Origin: CAYWMY01 sp046352935
GTDB taxonomy: Bacteria > Pseudomonadota > Gammaproteobacteria > Steroidobacterales > Steroidobacteraceae
Direction of reading: 5' to 3'
NCBI GenBank assembly: GCA_046352935.1
Contig: JAXMGR010000004.1
Location: 62,001-126,000, forward strand
DNA: 64,000 bases
The notes beneath the pieces are model-generated. The model was not told the origin of the DNA and made no database searches. It worked only from the letters and a program-made list of their open reading frames with translations. Positions 7,942 to 16,128 of the stretch are shown one piece after another. The first letter of the stretch is position 1; each line of letters opens with the position of its first letter. The translations under genes were made by a program, and so were the position numbers.

Positions 7942-9486
7942 ATGAAGCGAACGGTCTTTCGCATGGCGCAGGCGGTCGTTCTCGCCCTGACGGTCACGGC
8001 CTGCGCCACCAATCCCGTCACGGGCAGGAAGGACCTGATGCTCGTCGGCAAGTCGACCGATCTGGAGATCGGCGGCAAGAACTACGCGCCCATGCGCCAG
8101 TCCGAGGGCGGTGACTACGCGATGGACCCGCAGCTCACCGCCTACGTGCAGCAGGTGGGGCAGCGCGTCGCGGCCGTGAGCCCGAACAGGCTGCCGTACG
8201 AGTTCACCGTGCTGAACAACTCGATCCCGAATGCCTGGGCGCTGCCGGGCGGCAAGATCGCCGTCAACCGCGGGCTGCTCGTACAGCTGAAGTCGGAATC
8301 CGAGCTCGCCGCGGTGCTCGGTCACGAGGTCGTGCACGCCGCGGCCCGGCATTCCGCGCAGCAGATGAGCCGCGGCATGCTGCTGCAGGGCGGGCTCGTC
8401 GTCGCGCAGGTGGCCACCAGCGACAGCGACTACGGCAGCCTCGCCGTCGCGGGTGCCGCCGCGGGGGCGCAGCTCCTGCTGCTGCGCTACGGGCGGGAGG
8501 CGGAGCTGGAGTCCGACAAGTACGGCATGAACTTCATGCAGCAGGCGGGCTACGACCCGCAGGGCGCCGTCAGCCTGCAGGAGATGTTCGTGCGCATGAA
8601 CGACCGCAAGGATTCGGGCTGGCTCGCGGGACTCTTCTCGACCCACCCCCCATCGCCGGAGAGGCTCGAGGCCAATCGCAAGCGTGCGGCCACGCTGCCG
8701 AAGGGCGGAGACCTGGGAGCCGAGCGCTACCAGGCCGCACTCGCGCAGACGATGCGGGCGAAGCCCGCCTACGATGCCTACGACGAGGGTCGCAAGGCGC
8801 TCGCCGACAAGAAAGCGGACGTCGCGCTCGCGAAGGCCGGGGAGGCGATCCGCCTGCTGCCGGGCGAGGCGCACTTCCATGCCCTGAAGGGCGACGCTTT
8901 CCTCGTGCAGAAGAACTACAAGGCCGCGACGCAGGCCTATACCGACGCCATCACCCGCAACGACGGGTTCTTCTACTACTGGCTGCAGCGCGGCCTGGTC
9001 GCGGAGCGCGAGAAGAACGACGCCGCTGCGCGCAATGATCTCGAGACGAGCGTCAAGCTGCTGCCGACGGGGCCCGCCTACAACTCGCTCGGCAACATCG
9101 CCCTGCGGGCCGGGCAGCGCGACGCCGCGAAGCAGTATTTCGCCGAGGCCGCCGGCGCGGCGGGCGAGGTGGGGGATGCGGCGACGGCCTCGCTGATGCG
9201 GCTCGATCTGCCGGAGAACCCCGGCAAGTACCTGCGCCAGCAGGCGGGACTCGATCCATCGGGGAAACTCGTGGTCGCGATCGGCAACCCGAGCCGCGTA
9301 CCGGTGACCGGGCTCGCGATCACGGTGCAGTACGTGGATGCGAACGGCCGCACGCGGGACGTCCGGCGCGAGCTGTCCGGCACGCTGGCGGCGGGGCAGC
9401 AGGCGCAGCTGTCCACGGGTCTCGGTCCCTTCCAGGACGCGAACCAGTACCGGGTTGCGATCACGAGCGCGCGCGTCGCGGAGTGA
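7942..9486 (+). CDS. M48-family metalloprotease lipoprotein with TPR region (BepA-like)
   Basis: 514-residue secreted zinc endopeptidase. The start ATG 7942 follows a GGAGGGACGGGG purine-rich ribosome site; an in-frame Met at 7918 is less likely. The signal peptide ends in a lipobox (VTAC, Cys21), so it should be anchored to an outer-membrane lipoprotein site. The zinc motif HEVVH is at about residues 128-132, with the third ligand in LESDKYGMNFMQQ. The C-terminal half carries TPR-like helices (AKAGEAIRLLPGEAHFHAL and following), then a small beta domain. The architecture resembles BepA/YfgC, which does quality control of outer-membrane protein assembly; this role is inferred from the fold. 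Confidence 0.9.
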   Translation: MKRTVFRMAQAVVLALTVTACATNPVTGRKDLMLVGKSTDLEIGGKNYAPMRQSEGGDYAMDPQLTAYVQQVGQRVAAVSPNRLPYEFTVLNNSIPNAWALPGGKIAVNRGLLVQLKSESELAAVLGHEVVHAAARHSAQQMSRGMLLQGGLVVAQVATSDSDYGSLAVAGAAAGAQLLLLRYGREAELESDKYGMNFMQQAGYDPQGAVSLQEMFVRMNDRKDSGWLAGLFSTHPPSPERLEANRKRAATLPKGGDLGAERYQAALAQTMRAKPAYDAYDEGRKALADKKADVALAKAGEAIRLLPGEAHFHALKGDAFLVQKNYKAATQAYTDAITRNDGFFYYWLQRGLVAEREKNDAAARNDLETSVKLLPTGPAYNSLGNIALRAGQRDAAKQYFAEAAGAAGEVGDAATASLMRLDLPENPGKYLRQQAGLDPSGKLVVAIGNPSRVPVTGLAITVQYVDANGRTRDVRRELSGTLAAGQQAQLSTGLGPFQDANQYRVAITSARVAE

Positions 9487-9637
9487 AGATCGCCCGCGCG
9501 TGCCGCGCGACCGCCCCCAGATTCCACCGATGACCCCGGCACAAGCCGGTACACTCGCGCCCCTTCGCAACCTGCTGCCCGCCACGGGTCCCGCTCGGGA
9601 TGCCGGGCCGCCGCAGCCCTCCCGGAGGATTCCAGCC

Positions 9638-11506
9638 ATGACGACCACCGGCGACCTGCCCACGGTGGCTTTTGCCGATCTCGGCCTCACCGCGCCCGTG
9701 CTGGCCGCGCTCACGGCGATCGGCTACGAGACGCCGTCGCCGATCCAGGCCGCGACGATCCCGGCGCTGCTCGAAGGCGCCGACGTGCTCGGCCAGGCCC
9801 AGACCGGCACGGGCAAGACCGCGGCCTTCGCGCTGCCCATCCTGTCCCGTCTCGACCCGGAGCAGCATGCGCCGCAGGCACTCGTCATGGTGCCGACGCG
9901 CGAGCTCGCGATCCAGGTTGCCGAGGCGTTTCAGAAATACGCGGCGCAGCTGCCGGGCTTCCACGTGCTGCCGATCTACGGCGGCCAGAGCTACACGCCG
10001 CAGTTGAATGCGCTCCGCCGCGGCACGCACGTCGTCGTCGGCACGCCGGGTCGCATCATCGATCACCTCGAGCGCGGCACGCTGGATCTCGAGGGCATCC
10101 GCTGGGTCGTGCTCGACGAGGCGGACGAGATGCTGCAGATGGGCTTCGTCGACGCGATCGAGTCCATCCTCGGCCGCACGCCGCCCGCGCGTCAGACCGC
10201 GCTGTTCTCGGCGACCCTCGCGGCGCCGATCAGGAAGATCGCCGAGCGCCACCTGCGCGATCCGCGGCCGATCTCGATCCGCGGCAAGACCGCGACCGCG
10301 ACCAACATCCGCCAGCGTTACATGATGGTGAGCGGCCCGCACAAGCTCGACGCGCTGACGCGCATCCTCGAAGTCGAGGACTTCGACGCGATGCTGGTGT
10401 TCGCGCGCACCAAGCAGTCCACCGCCGACCTCGCCGAGCGACTCACCGCGCGCGGCTTCGCGGCCGCTGCGCTGAACGGCGACATCCTGCAGGCGCAGCG
10501 CGAGCGCACGGTCGCGCAGCTGAAGGACGGCCGTATCGACATCCTGGTCGCGACCGATGTCGCGGCGCGCGGCCTCGATGTCGAGCGCATCGGGCATGTC
10601 GTCAACTTCGACATCCCGTACGACACCGAGTCCTACGTGCACCGCATCGGCCGCACCGGCCGCGCGGGCCGCAGCGGCGAGGCGATCCTGTTCGTGACCT
10701 CGCGCGAGCGCAACATGCTCAGGCTGATCGAGAAGGCGACGCGCCAGCCGATCGAGCCGATGCACCTGCCGACGGTCGAGGACGTCAATGCGCGGCGCGC
10801 GCAGCGGTTCAAGGACCGCATCGCGGCGGTGCTGGCGGAAGGCGTGGCGGAGCCGTATCGCGACCTGATCGAGGAGTTCGTGAGCGAGACCGGAACGGAC
10901 GTCGCCGAGGTCGCCGCGGCGCTCGCGCACATGGCGCAGGGCAAGGCGCCACTGCTGATGGCTCCCGCCGCCAGGGATGCCGCGGAGGCGGGCGCCCCTG
11001 CGGCACGCGATCGGGGTGGAGAGCGCGCCGGGCGCAGCGAACGCGGTGAACGCGGCGAGCGGGGTGAACGGGGTGAACGTGAGGCGCGCCCGATCACGGC
11101 GTTCAGTGGCGAGGAGCGGACCTACCGGCTGGCCGTTGGACGTTCGCTGGGCGTGCAGCCGGGCAACATCGTCGGTGCCATCGCCAACGAGGCGCAGCTC
11201 GACGGAGCGCAGATCAACGGCATCGACATCCGCCGCGACTACACGCTGGTGCGCCTGCCCGCGGACCTGCCGGTCGCGGTGCTCGATCGCCTCGCCGGCG
11301 TCAAGGTCAAGGGCGTTCGCCTTGCGCTCCGCGCGGTCGACGCGCGTGAGGCCGACGGGGGCGGACATTCGGCGCCGCGACGTGACTCGGGGCCGCCGCG
11401 GAACCGCGCCGGCGGCCACCGCAAGGGTGCTCCGGGCCGTGGCCGGGCGGGCGGCAAGGATGGGACGAAAGGCGGGTCCGGCAAGTCCGGGAAGCACCGC
11501 CGCTAG
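9638..11506 (+). CDS. deaD: DEAD-box ATP-dependent RNA helicase, DeaD/CsdA type
   Basis: 622 residues. Helicase motifs in order: AQTGTGKT (54-61), PTRELAIQ, DEAD, SAT and HRIGRTGRAGR. A C-terminal DbpA-like RNA-binding domain follows (RTYRLAVGRSLGVQPGNIVGA to VRLPADLP). Between helicase core and RNA-binding domain is an Arg/Gly/Glu linker with tandem RGE repeats, and the tail is Gly/Lys/Arg-rich. This matches DeaD, which remodels rRNA and mRNA during ribosome assembly, especially in the cold. The ATG at 9638 follows a GGAGG site; the frame remains open upstream but overlaps the M48 gene. Bases 9487-9637 hold its leader. Confidence 0.93.
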   Translation: MTTTGDLPTVAFADLGLTAPVLAALTAIGYETPSPIQAATIPALLEGADVLGQAQTGTGKTAAFALPILSRLDPEQHAPQALVMVPTRELAIQVAEAFQKYAAQLPGFHVLPIYGGQSYTPQLNALRRGTHVVVGTPGRIIDHLERGTLDLEGIRWVVLDEADEMLQMGFVDAIESILGRTPPARQTALFSATLAAPIRKIAERHLRDPRPISIRGKTATATNIRQRYMMVSGPHKLDALTRILEVEDFDAMLVFARTKQSTADLAERLTARGFAAAALNGDILQAQRERTVAQLKDGRIDILVATDVAARGLDVERIGHVVNFDIPYDTESYVHRIGRTGRAGRSGEAILFVTSRERNMLRLIEKATRQPIEPMHLPTVEDVNARRAQRFKDRIAAVLAEGVAEPYRDLIEEFVSETGTDVAEVAAALAHMAQGKAPLLMAPAARDAAEAGAPAARDRGGERAGRSERGERGERGERGEREARPITAFSGEERTYRLAVGRSLGVQPGNIVGAIANEAQLDGAQINGIDIRRDYTLVRLPADLPVAVLDRLAGVKVKGVRLALRAVDAREADGGGHSAPRRDSGPPRNRAGGHRKGAPGRGRAGGKDGTKGGSGKSGKHRR

Positions 11507-11609
11507 AGCCAATGTCGCCAGGGCCGGCTCACGCTGCGGAAATCGCTGCGACGGCAGGCCCTGGTCGCGACGCCGTCAGACGTCTGGATAGCAGCAGCAG
11601 GAACCGGTC

Positions 11610-11960
11610 ATGAACGAACTGCCACAGTGTCCGAAGTGCGACTCCACTTACACCTACGAGCAGGGCGCGTTGCTGGTCTGCCCCGAGTGCGGCCACGAGT
11701 GGTCGGCCGCCACCCCGGAGGAGAGCGCCGAGGAGCGGGCTGTCGTGCGCGATGCCAACGGCAACGAACTGCAGGACGGTGACACCGTCGTCGTCATCAA
11801 GGATCTCAAGGTCAAGGGCTCGTCCACGGTCGTCAAGGTCGGCACGCGTGTGAAGGGCATCCGCCTGGTGGACGGAGCCGGTGGCCACGACATCGACTGT
11901 CGCATCGACGGTTTCGGCGCGATGCAGCTCAAATCGGAGTTCGTCAGGAAGGCGCAATGA
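11610..11960 (+). CDS. yjdM: Zn-ribbon protein of the YjdM/PhnA family
   Basis: 116 residues, the usual length of this family. The N-terminus carries a Zn ribbon with two Cys pairs: CPKC at about 8-11 and CPEC at about 24-27. The C-terminal KOW/SH3-like half begins at about residue 55 (DGDTVVVIKDLKVKGSSTVVKVGTR in part). Despite the old name PhnA, the family has no established role in phosphonate breakdown. The ATG is preceded by an AGGA site. It lies 103 bp after deaD on the same strand. Confidence 0.93.
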   Translation: MNELPQCPKCDSTYTYEQGALLVCPECGHEWSAATPEESAEERAVVRDANGNELQDGDTVVVIKDLKVKGSSTVVKVGTRVKGIRLVDGAGGHDIDCRIDGFGAMQLKSEFVRKAQ

Positions 11961-12046
11961 GCCCGGGGGCGCGGGATCCGCAGCTCCGCGTCGTGATCGC
12001 CGACGCGCACGTCGCGGAGTGACGGTCGGCCGGCGCTCCCGGCAGA

Positions 12047-14332
12047 TCAGCCCGCCGAGCGGTGATGATGGACTTCGGCATCGCGTTTCGCGCGTGCCGC
12101 AGGGTAACTGTGCCCGGCGGATTTCGTGAATGCGGTCGTGTCGACGACGTGGTGGCCGACCAGCCAGCGCGCGATGTCCGGGTGCTCGACCAGCGGCTGA
12201 TCATCGGTGATCACGTATGGCGTCGACGTCCAGTCGAGGCGGGGGCGGTCGAAGCTCCCGAGGATCCAGTCCAGCCCGAGGATCCGGACGTCCTCGCGGA
12301 TCGGCACGTCGTTCGCGAGCCGGGCCTCGAATGCTGCACGGTCGATGCGCAGCGGGCTGTCGGAGGCGAGGATGAAATAACCGTGGGCGAAGCTCTCGTG
12401 GTACCTGAACACCGTGCTCACGGTCCTGCGCACCAGCAGCGCCTGCTCGTCGTTTCCCTGTGAATTGCAGTAGATGCCGGCCACGCCCCCGGCCTTGAGG
12501 CGGCTCCTGATGAGTTCGAAGTACTCGCGCGACAGCAGCAGGCTGCTGCCGGACTGCTTCAGGTACAGCGGCGACTGGGTGATGATGTCGTACTTCCGGT
12601 CGCGACGGATCAGTCCGCTCCGCGCATCCTCCCAGTAGACGTTGAGCTTCCGGAGTTCGAACGGCTGCAGCGTCTGCAACGGGTAGTGCTCGATGACGTC
12701 ACGCAGCGTGTTCACGATCTCGTAGGCATCCACCGACTCGACGCGGCTCGACTTCACCAGTGTCCTGGCCGTGGCGCCAGTGCCCATGCCGATGTTCAAC
12801 GCACTGATGCGGCCATGGTCCTCGTGAGCGAGAAGGGGCAGGACCGCGATGAGCATCTTGCGGCGGACGTTCTCGCGGCTCTTGGCCTCGAGGTCGTCGT
12901 CGCGGAACAGCACCGAGTGCCAGAGCCCGTCGATGAAGACACGTCCCTGGTCGTCGACCTCGACGACACCATCGCGTCCATAGAATTCGGTCCGCAGGGC
13001 GGACACGCTCGAGCCCGCGCGCGTGACCGCGACCAGGACCACGATCGCGAGCAGCGCACAGGCCAGCCCGGTGAACGCGCGAGCCTCCCGGAAGCCGGGG
13101 TTCTCGCGGGCGATGAAATGGGGTACGAATGCCGCGAGACACAGGCCCAGTATCCACGCGTTCAGGTCCTTGTCCGTCTCGAAGAGCAGAAAGGTCGTCA
13201 CGAGGATTCCCACGCCGCTGCCGGCGGTGTTCAGCGCGGTGAACACGCCGACATCGCGCCCCCAATGCCTCGCATAGCGGCTGACCGTCGTGCCGAACAG
13301 CAGGCCGAAGCCGTAACAGGGCGCGAAGTAGATGAGCCCGAAGCTCCAGATCGGGAAGCTGGTCGAATGGAAGCGCTGGTACGCGACGACGAACGGGATC
13401 ACGGCGATCGCGAGGGCTGTGAGGCAGAGGACGGCCGGCATGCCGAGGCGGGACTTCGCCGAAGCGGCCACGCCCAGTGACCAGAACAGCAGGAAGCAGC
13501 AGAGCACGACACAGAAAATCCACGGCAACGGCGTGTAGGCGAGCGCGACGATGCGGAAGAGATAGATCTCGTAGCCGAGGGAGAGGGCGCCGAGCACGAA
13601 GGCCAGGACGAGTTCCATCGGGATCGACCGTGCCCAGAACGCCGTCCCCGGTGCGGCACCAGCGGCATCAGGCGTGTCCCGGGCCGGCGCAAGTGCCGGC
13701 AGCGGGCTCAGCAGGGCGAGAATGCCCAGCCCTGCGAGCAGGTTGCCGCCCGCGGCTACCGCGAGCGCAGCCTTCTGACCGAGGGCCGGCATCAACAGCA
13801 GCCCGCATCCCAGCGTTCCGGCGACGGCGCCTGCGGTGTTCAGGAAGAAGAAGTGCGAGACGGCTTTGTTGCGCTCGACGGCGAGCTGTCGCTGCGCTGC
13901 CTCGGCGGCGAGAGGGATGGTCAGTCCCATGAGGAAGCACGGCAGGATCAGGACGGCGAACGACATGAATCCGTAAACGGCGAGCGCGGGAATCCCGTGA
14001 TCGAGCGCTGCGATGAGGAGCGCATGCCCCTGCGCACGCAGCTCTTCGCCGAAGGCGAAGATGAGCACGCAGTTGATCCCCGCCAGCAGGATTTCGGCGA
14101 GCGCCAGCGCGCGGAAAGGGTTGGCGAGCCGCTCCGCGCGGCGGGCCGCGCAGATCGAGCCGACACCGAGCCCCAGCATGAAGACCAGCACCACGATCGT
14201 CGCACTCAGTGTTTCGCTGTTGCCGAGGTAGACCTTGATGGCGCGTTGCCAGGCGATCTGATTGATGAGCCCGGCCGCGCCGGAGACGAACAGCGCGGCG
14301 AGCAGGACAGCGTAGGGGCTTCGCTTGTGCAT
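12047..14332 (-). CDS. multi-pass membrane protein with C-terminal spermidine-synthase-like domain
   Basis: 761 residues. The N-terminal two thirds is a polytopic membrane domain with about a dozen hydrophobic segments, starting with LLAALFVSGAAGLINQIAWQ. The C-terminal third is a SAM-binding Rossmann domain like spermidine synthase: LNIGMGTGATARTLV is motif I, YDIITQSPLYL follows the catalytic region, and DDQPLVEHP is near the end. Such fused 'fused MFS/spermidine synthase' proteins have no proven reaction; polyamine transfer is unproven because catalytic Asp positions differ. The start ATG 14332 was chosen because the membrane domain begins there. The much longer open frame upstream overlaps the divergent SnoaL gene and is a shadow. 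Confidence 0.88.
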   Translation of the reverse strand: MHKRSPYAVLLAALFVSGAAGLINQIAWQRAIKVYLGNSETLSATIVVLVFMLGLGVGSICAARRAERLANPFRALALAEILLAGINCVLIFAFGEELRAQGHALLIAALDHGIPALAVYGFMSFAVLILPCFLMGLTIPLAAEAAQRQLAVERNKAVSHFFFLNTAGAVAGTLGCGLLLMPALGQKAALAVAAGGNLLAGLGILALLSPLPALAPARDTPDAAGAAPGTAFWARSIPMELVLAFVLGALSLGYEIYLFRIVALAYTPLPWIFCVVLCCFLLFWSLGVAASAKSRLGMPAVLCLTALAIAVIPFVVAYQRFHSTSFPIWSFGLIYFAPCYGFGLLFGTTVSRYARHWGRDVGVFTALNTAGSGVGILVTTFLLFETDKDLNAWILGLCLAAFVPHFIARENPGFREARAFTGLACALLAIVVLVAVTRAGSSVSALRTEFYGRDGVVEVDDQGRVFIDGLWHSVLFRDDDLEAKSRENVRRKMLIAVLPLLAHEDHGRISALNIGMGTGATARTLVKSSRVESVDAYEIVNTLRDVIEHYPLQTLQPFELRKLNVYWEDARSGLIRRDRKYDIITQSPLYLKQSGSSLLLSREYFELIRSRLKAGGVAGIYCNSQGNDEQALLVRRTVSTVFRYHESFAHGYFILASDSPLRIDRAAFEARLANDVPIREDVRILGLDWILGSFDRPRLDWTSTPYVITDDQPLVEHPDIARWLVGHHVVDTTAFTKSAGHSYPAARAKRDAEVHHHRSAG

Positions 14333-14683
14333 GGGCGGGTGTGGGCCGTTGTGGCGAGGGGGTCCGGGGCGGGCGGTGGCGAGGTGACAATAATCGACGC
14401 TCCGGGGTGGGCGCATCCCTGCGATGCGCGGAACTGTGGAGTCCTTCACGACCTTGCATGGCTTCAGCCCGCGAGGGCGGCTACCGGGGACGGGTCCCCT
14501 CGCCGCGATGCCCGCCCTTCGAAACGCCCCGTCGGGCAGGTCCGTCGGGCAGGCCCGGGCACCCCGTGCGACAGGTCCCCGTCGGTCCGGGCATGTCCCG
14601 CCGCCCCGCGAACCTTCGCGGGGTCGAGCGCTTTCCAGGGCCACGCGGTACGATCCGACGCACAACGATGGGGGAGGAGAACG
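14333..14683. other. intergenic, divergent promoter region with repeat and palindrome
   Basis: 351 bp between the divergent spermidine-synthase-like and SnoaL-like genes. It contains a 13-bp imperfect tandem repeat (14530-14542 and 14543-14555, core CGTCGGGCAGG) and a 9-bp-arm palindrome (listed separately). No gene is supported; short frames here are GC-driven. Confidence 0.5.
14604..14623. promoter_or_regulatory. palindromic site upstream of the SnoaL-SDR genes
   Basis: Perfect inverted repeat with 9-bp arms CCCCGCGAA / TTCGCGGGG and a 2-bp centre, 60 bp upstream of the SnoaL-like ATG. The size and tight spacing fit an operator for a dimeric repressor such as TetR-type proteins; no regulator gene is adjacent. 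Could also be a leader hairpin. Confidence 0.4.
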
Positions 14684-15232
14684 ATGACCGAGCGCAATAG
14701 CGCCCTCGCGGCGCTGCTGGCGAAGCAGCAGATCACCGAGCGGATCGTCGACTACTGCCGCGGCGTCGACCGTGGCGACCGTGAACTGCTCGGGAGCGTG
14801 TTCTGGCCGAAGGCGACCATCGACCATCCGCCGTTCCAGGGCCACGCCGAGGAGTTCTGCGACGCGGCGCTGGAGTTCATTGCGCTCACCGATGTCGCGA
14901 TGCACAGCCTGAGCAATATCCGCATCGAGATCGACGGCGACCGAGCGTACACCGAAGCGCATTTCACTGCCTATCACCGCCTGCGGGCGGGTCTGGGCGC
15001 ACGCGGCATGATTGCGGAGCTGCTCTGTCCGCATCATCGTGACGACATCGACGAGGACCACTTCATCGGCGGCCGCTACATCAAGTGGTTCGAACGCCGT
15101 GGCGACGAGTGGCGCGTGTGTCACCACATCGGGTTCCCCGAGTGGGAGCGCTGGGAACCCGCGGCGGACCGGACGACGTTCCCGCGGCTGGGCCGGCGCG
15201 ACCGTTCCGACCCGTCGTACCGCCGCGGCTGA
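14684..15232 (+). CDS. SnoaL-like / nuclear transport factor 2 family protein
   Basis: 182-residue alpha+beta cone-fold protein of the SnoaL_4 type. The characteristic N-terminal IVDYCRGVDRGDRELL is followed by the barrel strands and ends in RRDRSDPSYRRG. Homologues act as isomerases, cyclases, hydratases or small subunits in polyketide, steroid and aromatic catabolism; the reaction here is unknown. The start ATG 14684 has a GGGGAGGAGA ribosome site. It is 76 bp upstream of an SDR gene and likely co-transcribed. A paralog at 35637-36128 shares the same YCRGVDRGDREL signature and DPSY ending. Confidence 0.9.
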   Translation: MTERNSALAALLAKQQITERIVDYCRGVDRGDRELLGSVFWPKATIDHPPFQGHAEEFCDAALEFIALTDVAMHSLSNIRIEIDGDRAYTEAHFTAYHRLRAGLGARGMIAELLCPHHRDDIDEDHFIGGRYIKWFERRGDEWRVCHHIGFPEWERWEPAADRTTFPRLGRRDRSDPSYRRG

Positions 15233-15308
15233 TCGCAGCGCCGGCGGGTGCCGCCGGAATCCGTGGACCGGGGCCGTGCATGCAGAGTTCGAACGCAAGG
15301 AGAAGGTG

Positions 15309-16058
15309 TTGAAGACATTCGACGGCAAGGTGGTGCTGGTCACCGGAGGCGGGTCCGGTATCGGGGCCGCGACCGCGGCGATGTTCGCGGAGCGCGGCGC
15401 CGCGGTGATGATCATGGATCAGGACGCCGCAGCGGGCGCGGCGATGCAGGAGCAGCTGCAGGCGACGGGCGTTCGCTGCGAACTCGTCGTCGGCGACGTG
15501 TCCGATCCCGCGGCATGCCGCAAGGCGGTTGCCGAAACCGTGCAGCGTCTCGGCTCGCTCGACGTGCTCGTCAACAACGCCGGCGGCGGGCGCCTGGTCG
15601 CGACCGAGGAACTGAGCGACGCCGAGTGGCGCCACATGCAGGGCATCAATTCCGACGGCACGTTCTACATGTCGCGCGAGGCCGTGCGCGTGATGGCCGC
15701 GCGCTCGGGCGGGGCCATCGTCAACATGGCGTCCATCTACGGCATGGTCGGCTTCGCGAGTCATGCGGCCTACGTCGCCGCCAAGGGCGCGATCATCAGT
15801 CTCACGCGCGCGCTCGCCATCGAATTCGCGCCGCGGAACATCCGCGTCAATGCCGTGGCGCCCGGCATGATCCTGACGCCCCTGATCCACAGGAACCTCA
15901 CGGACGAACACCGGCGCTACTTCATGGGACTGCATCCGGTCGGCCGGCTCGGGCGTCCGGAGGAAGTGGCCAGCGTCATCTGCTTCCTCGCGAGCGACGA
16001 CGCGAGCTTTGTCACGGGCGCGTGCCTGCCGGTCGACGGTGGTTACACCGCCCAGTGA
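15309..16058 (+). CDS. SDR-family NAD(P)-dependent oxidoreductase
   Basis: 249-residue classical short-chain dehydrogenase. TGGGSGIG at residues 11-18 binds the dinucleotide, NNAG is present, the catalytic region has Ser in MASIYGM and the YVAAK motif (Tyr-x-x-x-Lys), and the C-terminus ends FVTGACLPVDGGY as in FabG-like enzymes. A TTG start at 15309 is proposed because AAGGAG lies 6 nt upstream; GTG at 15306 is too close to it and there is no Met nearby. It probably forms an operon with the SnoaL-like gene and oxidises an alcohol or reduces a ketone in the same pathway. Confidence 0.93.
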   Translation: MKTFDGKVVLVTGGGSGIGAATAAMFAERGAAVMIMDQDAAAGAAMQEQLQATGVRCELVVGDVSDPAACRKAVAETVQRLGSLDVLVNNAGGGRLVATEELSDAEWRHMQGINSDGTFYMSREAVRVMAARSGGAIVNMASIYGMVGFASHAAYVAAKGAIISLTRALAIEFAPRNIRVNAVAPGMILTPLIHRNLTDEHRRYFMGLHPVGRLGRPEEVASVICFLASDDASFVTGACLPVDGGYTAQ

Positions 16059-16128
16059 GCGACAGGGCGCCCGCGCCACTGCGGACCGGCCATCGCGGCG
16101 GGGTGAGCGGCGCGCCGTGACTCCGCCG

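Noticed and set aside
14333..15415. N-terminal extension of the spermidine-synthase-like frame
   Set aside because: It runs antisense through the SnoaL gene and has no family sequence; the membrane protein begins at 14332.
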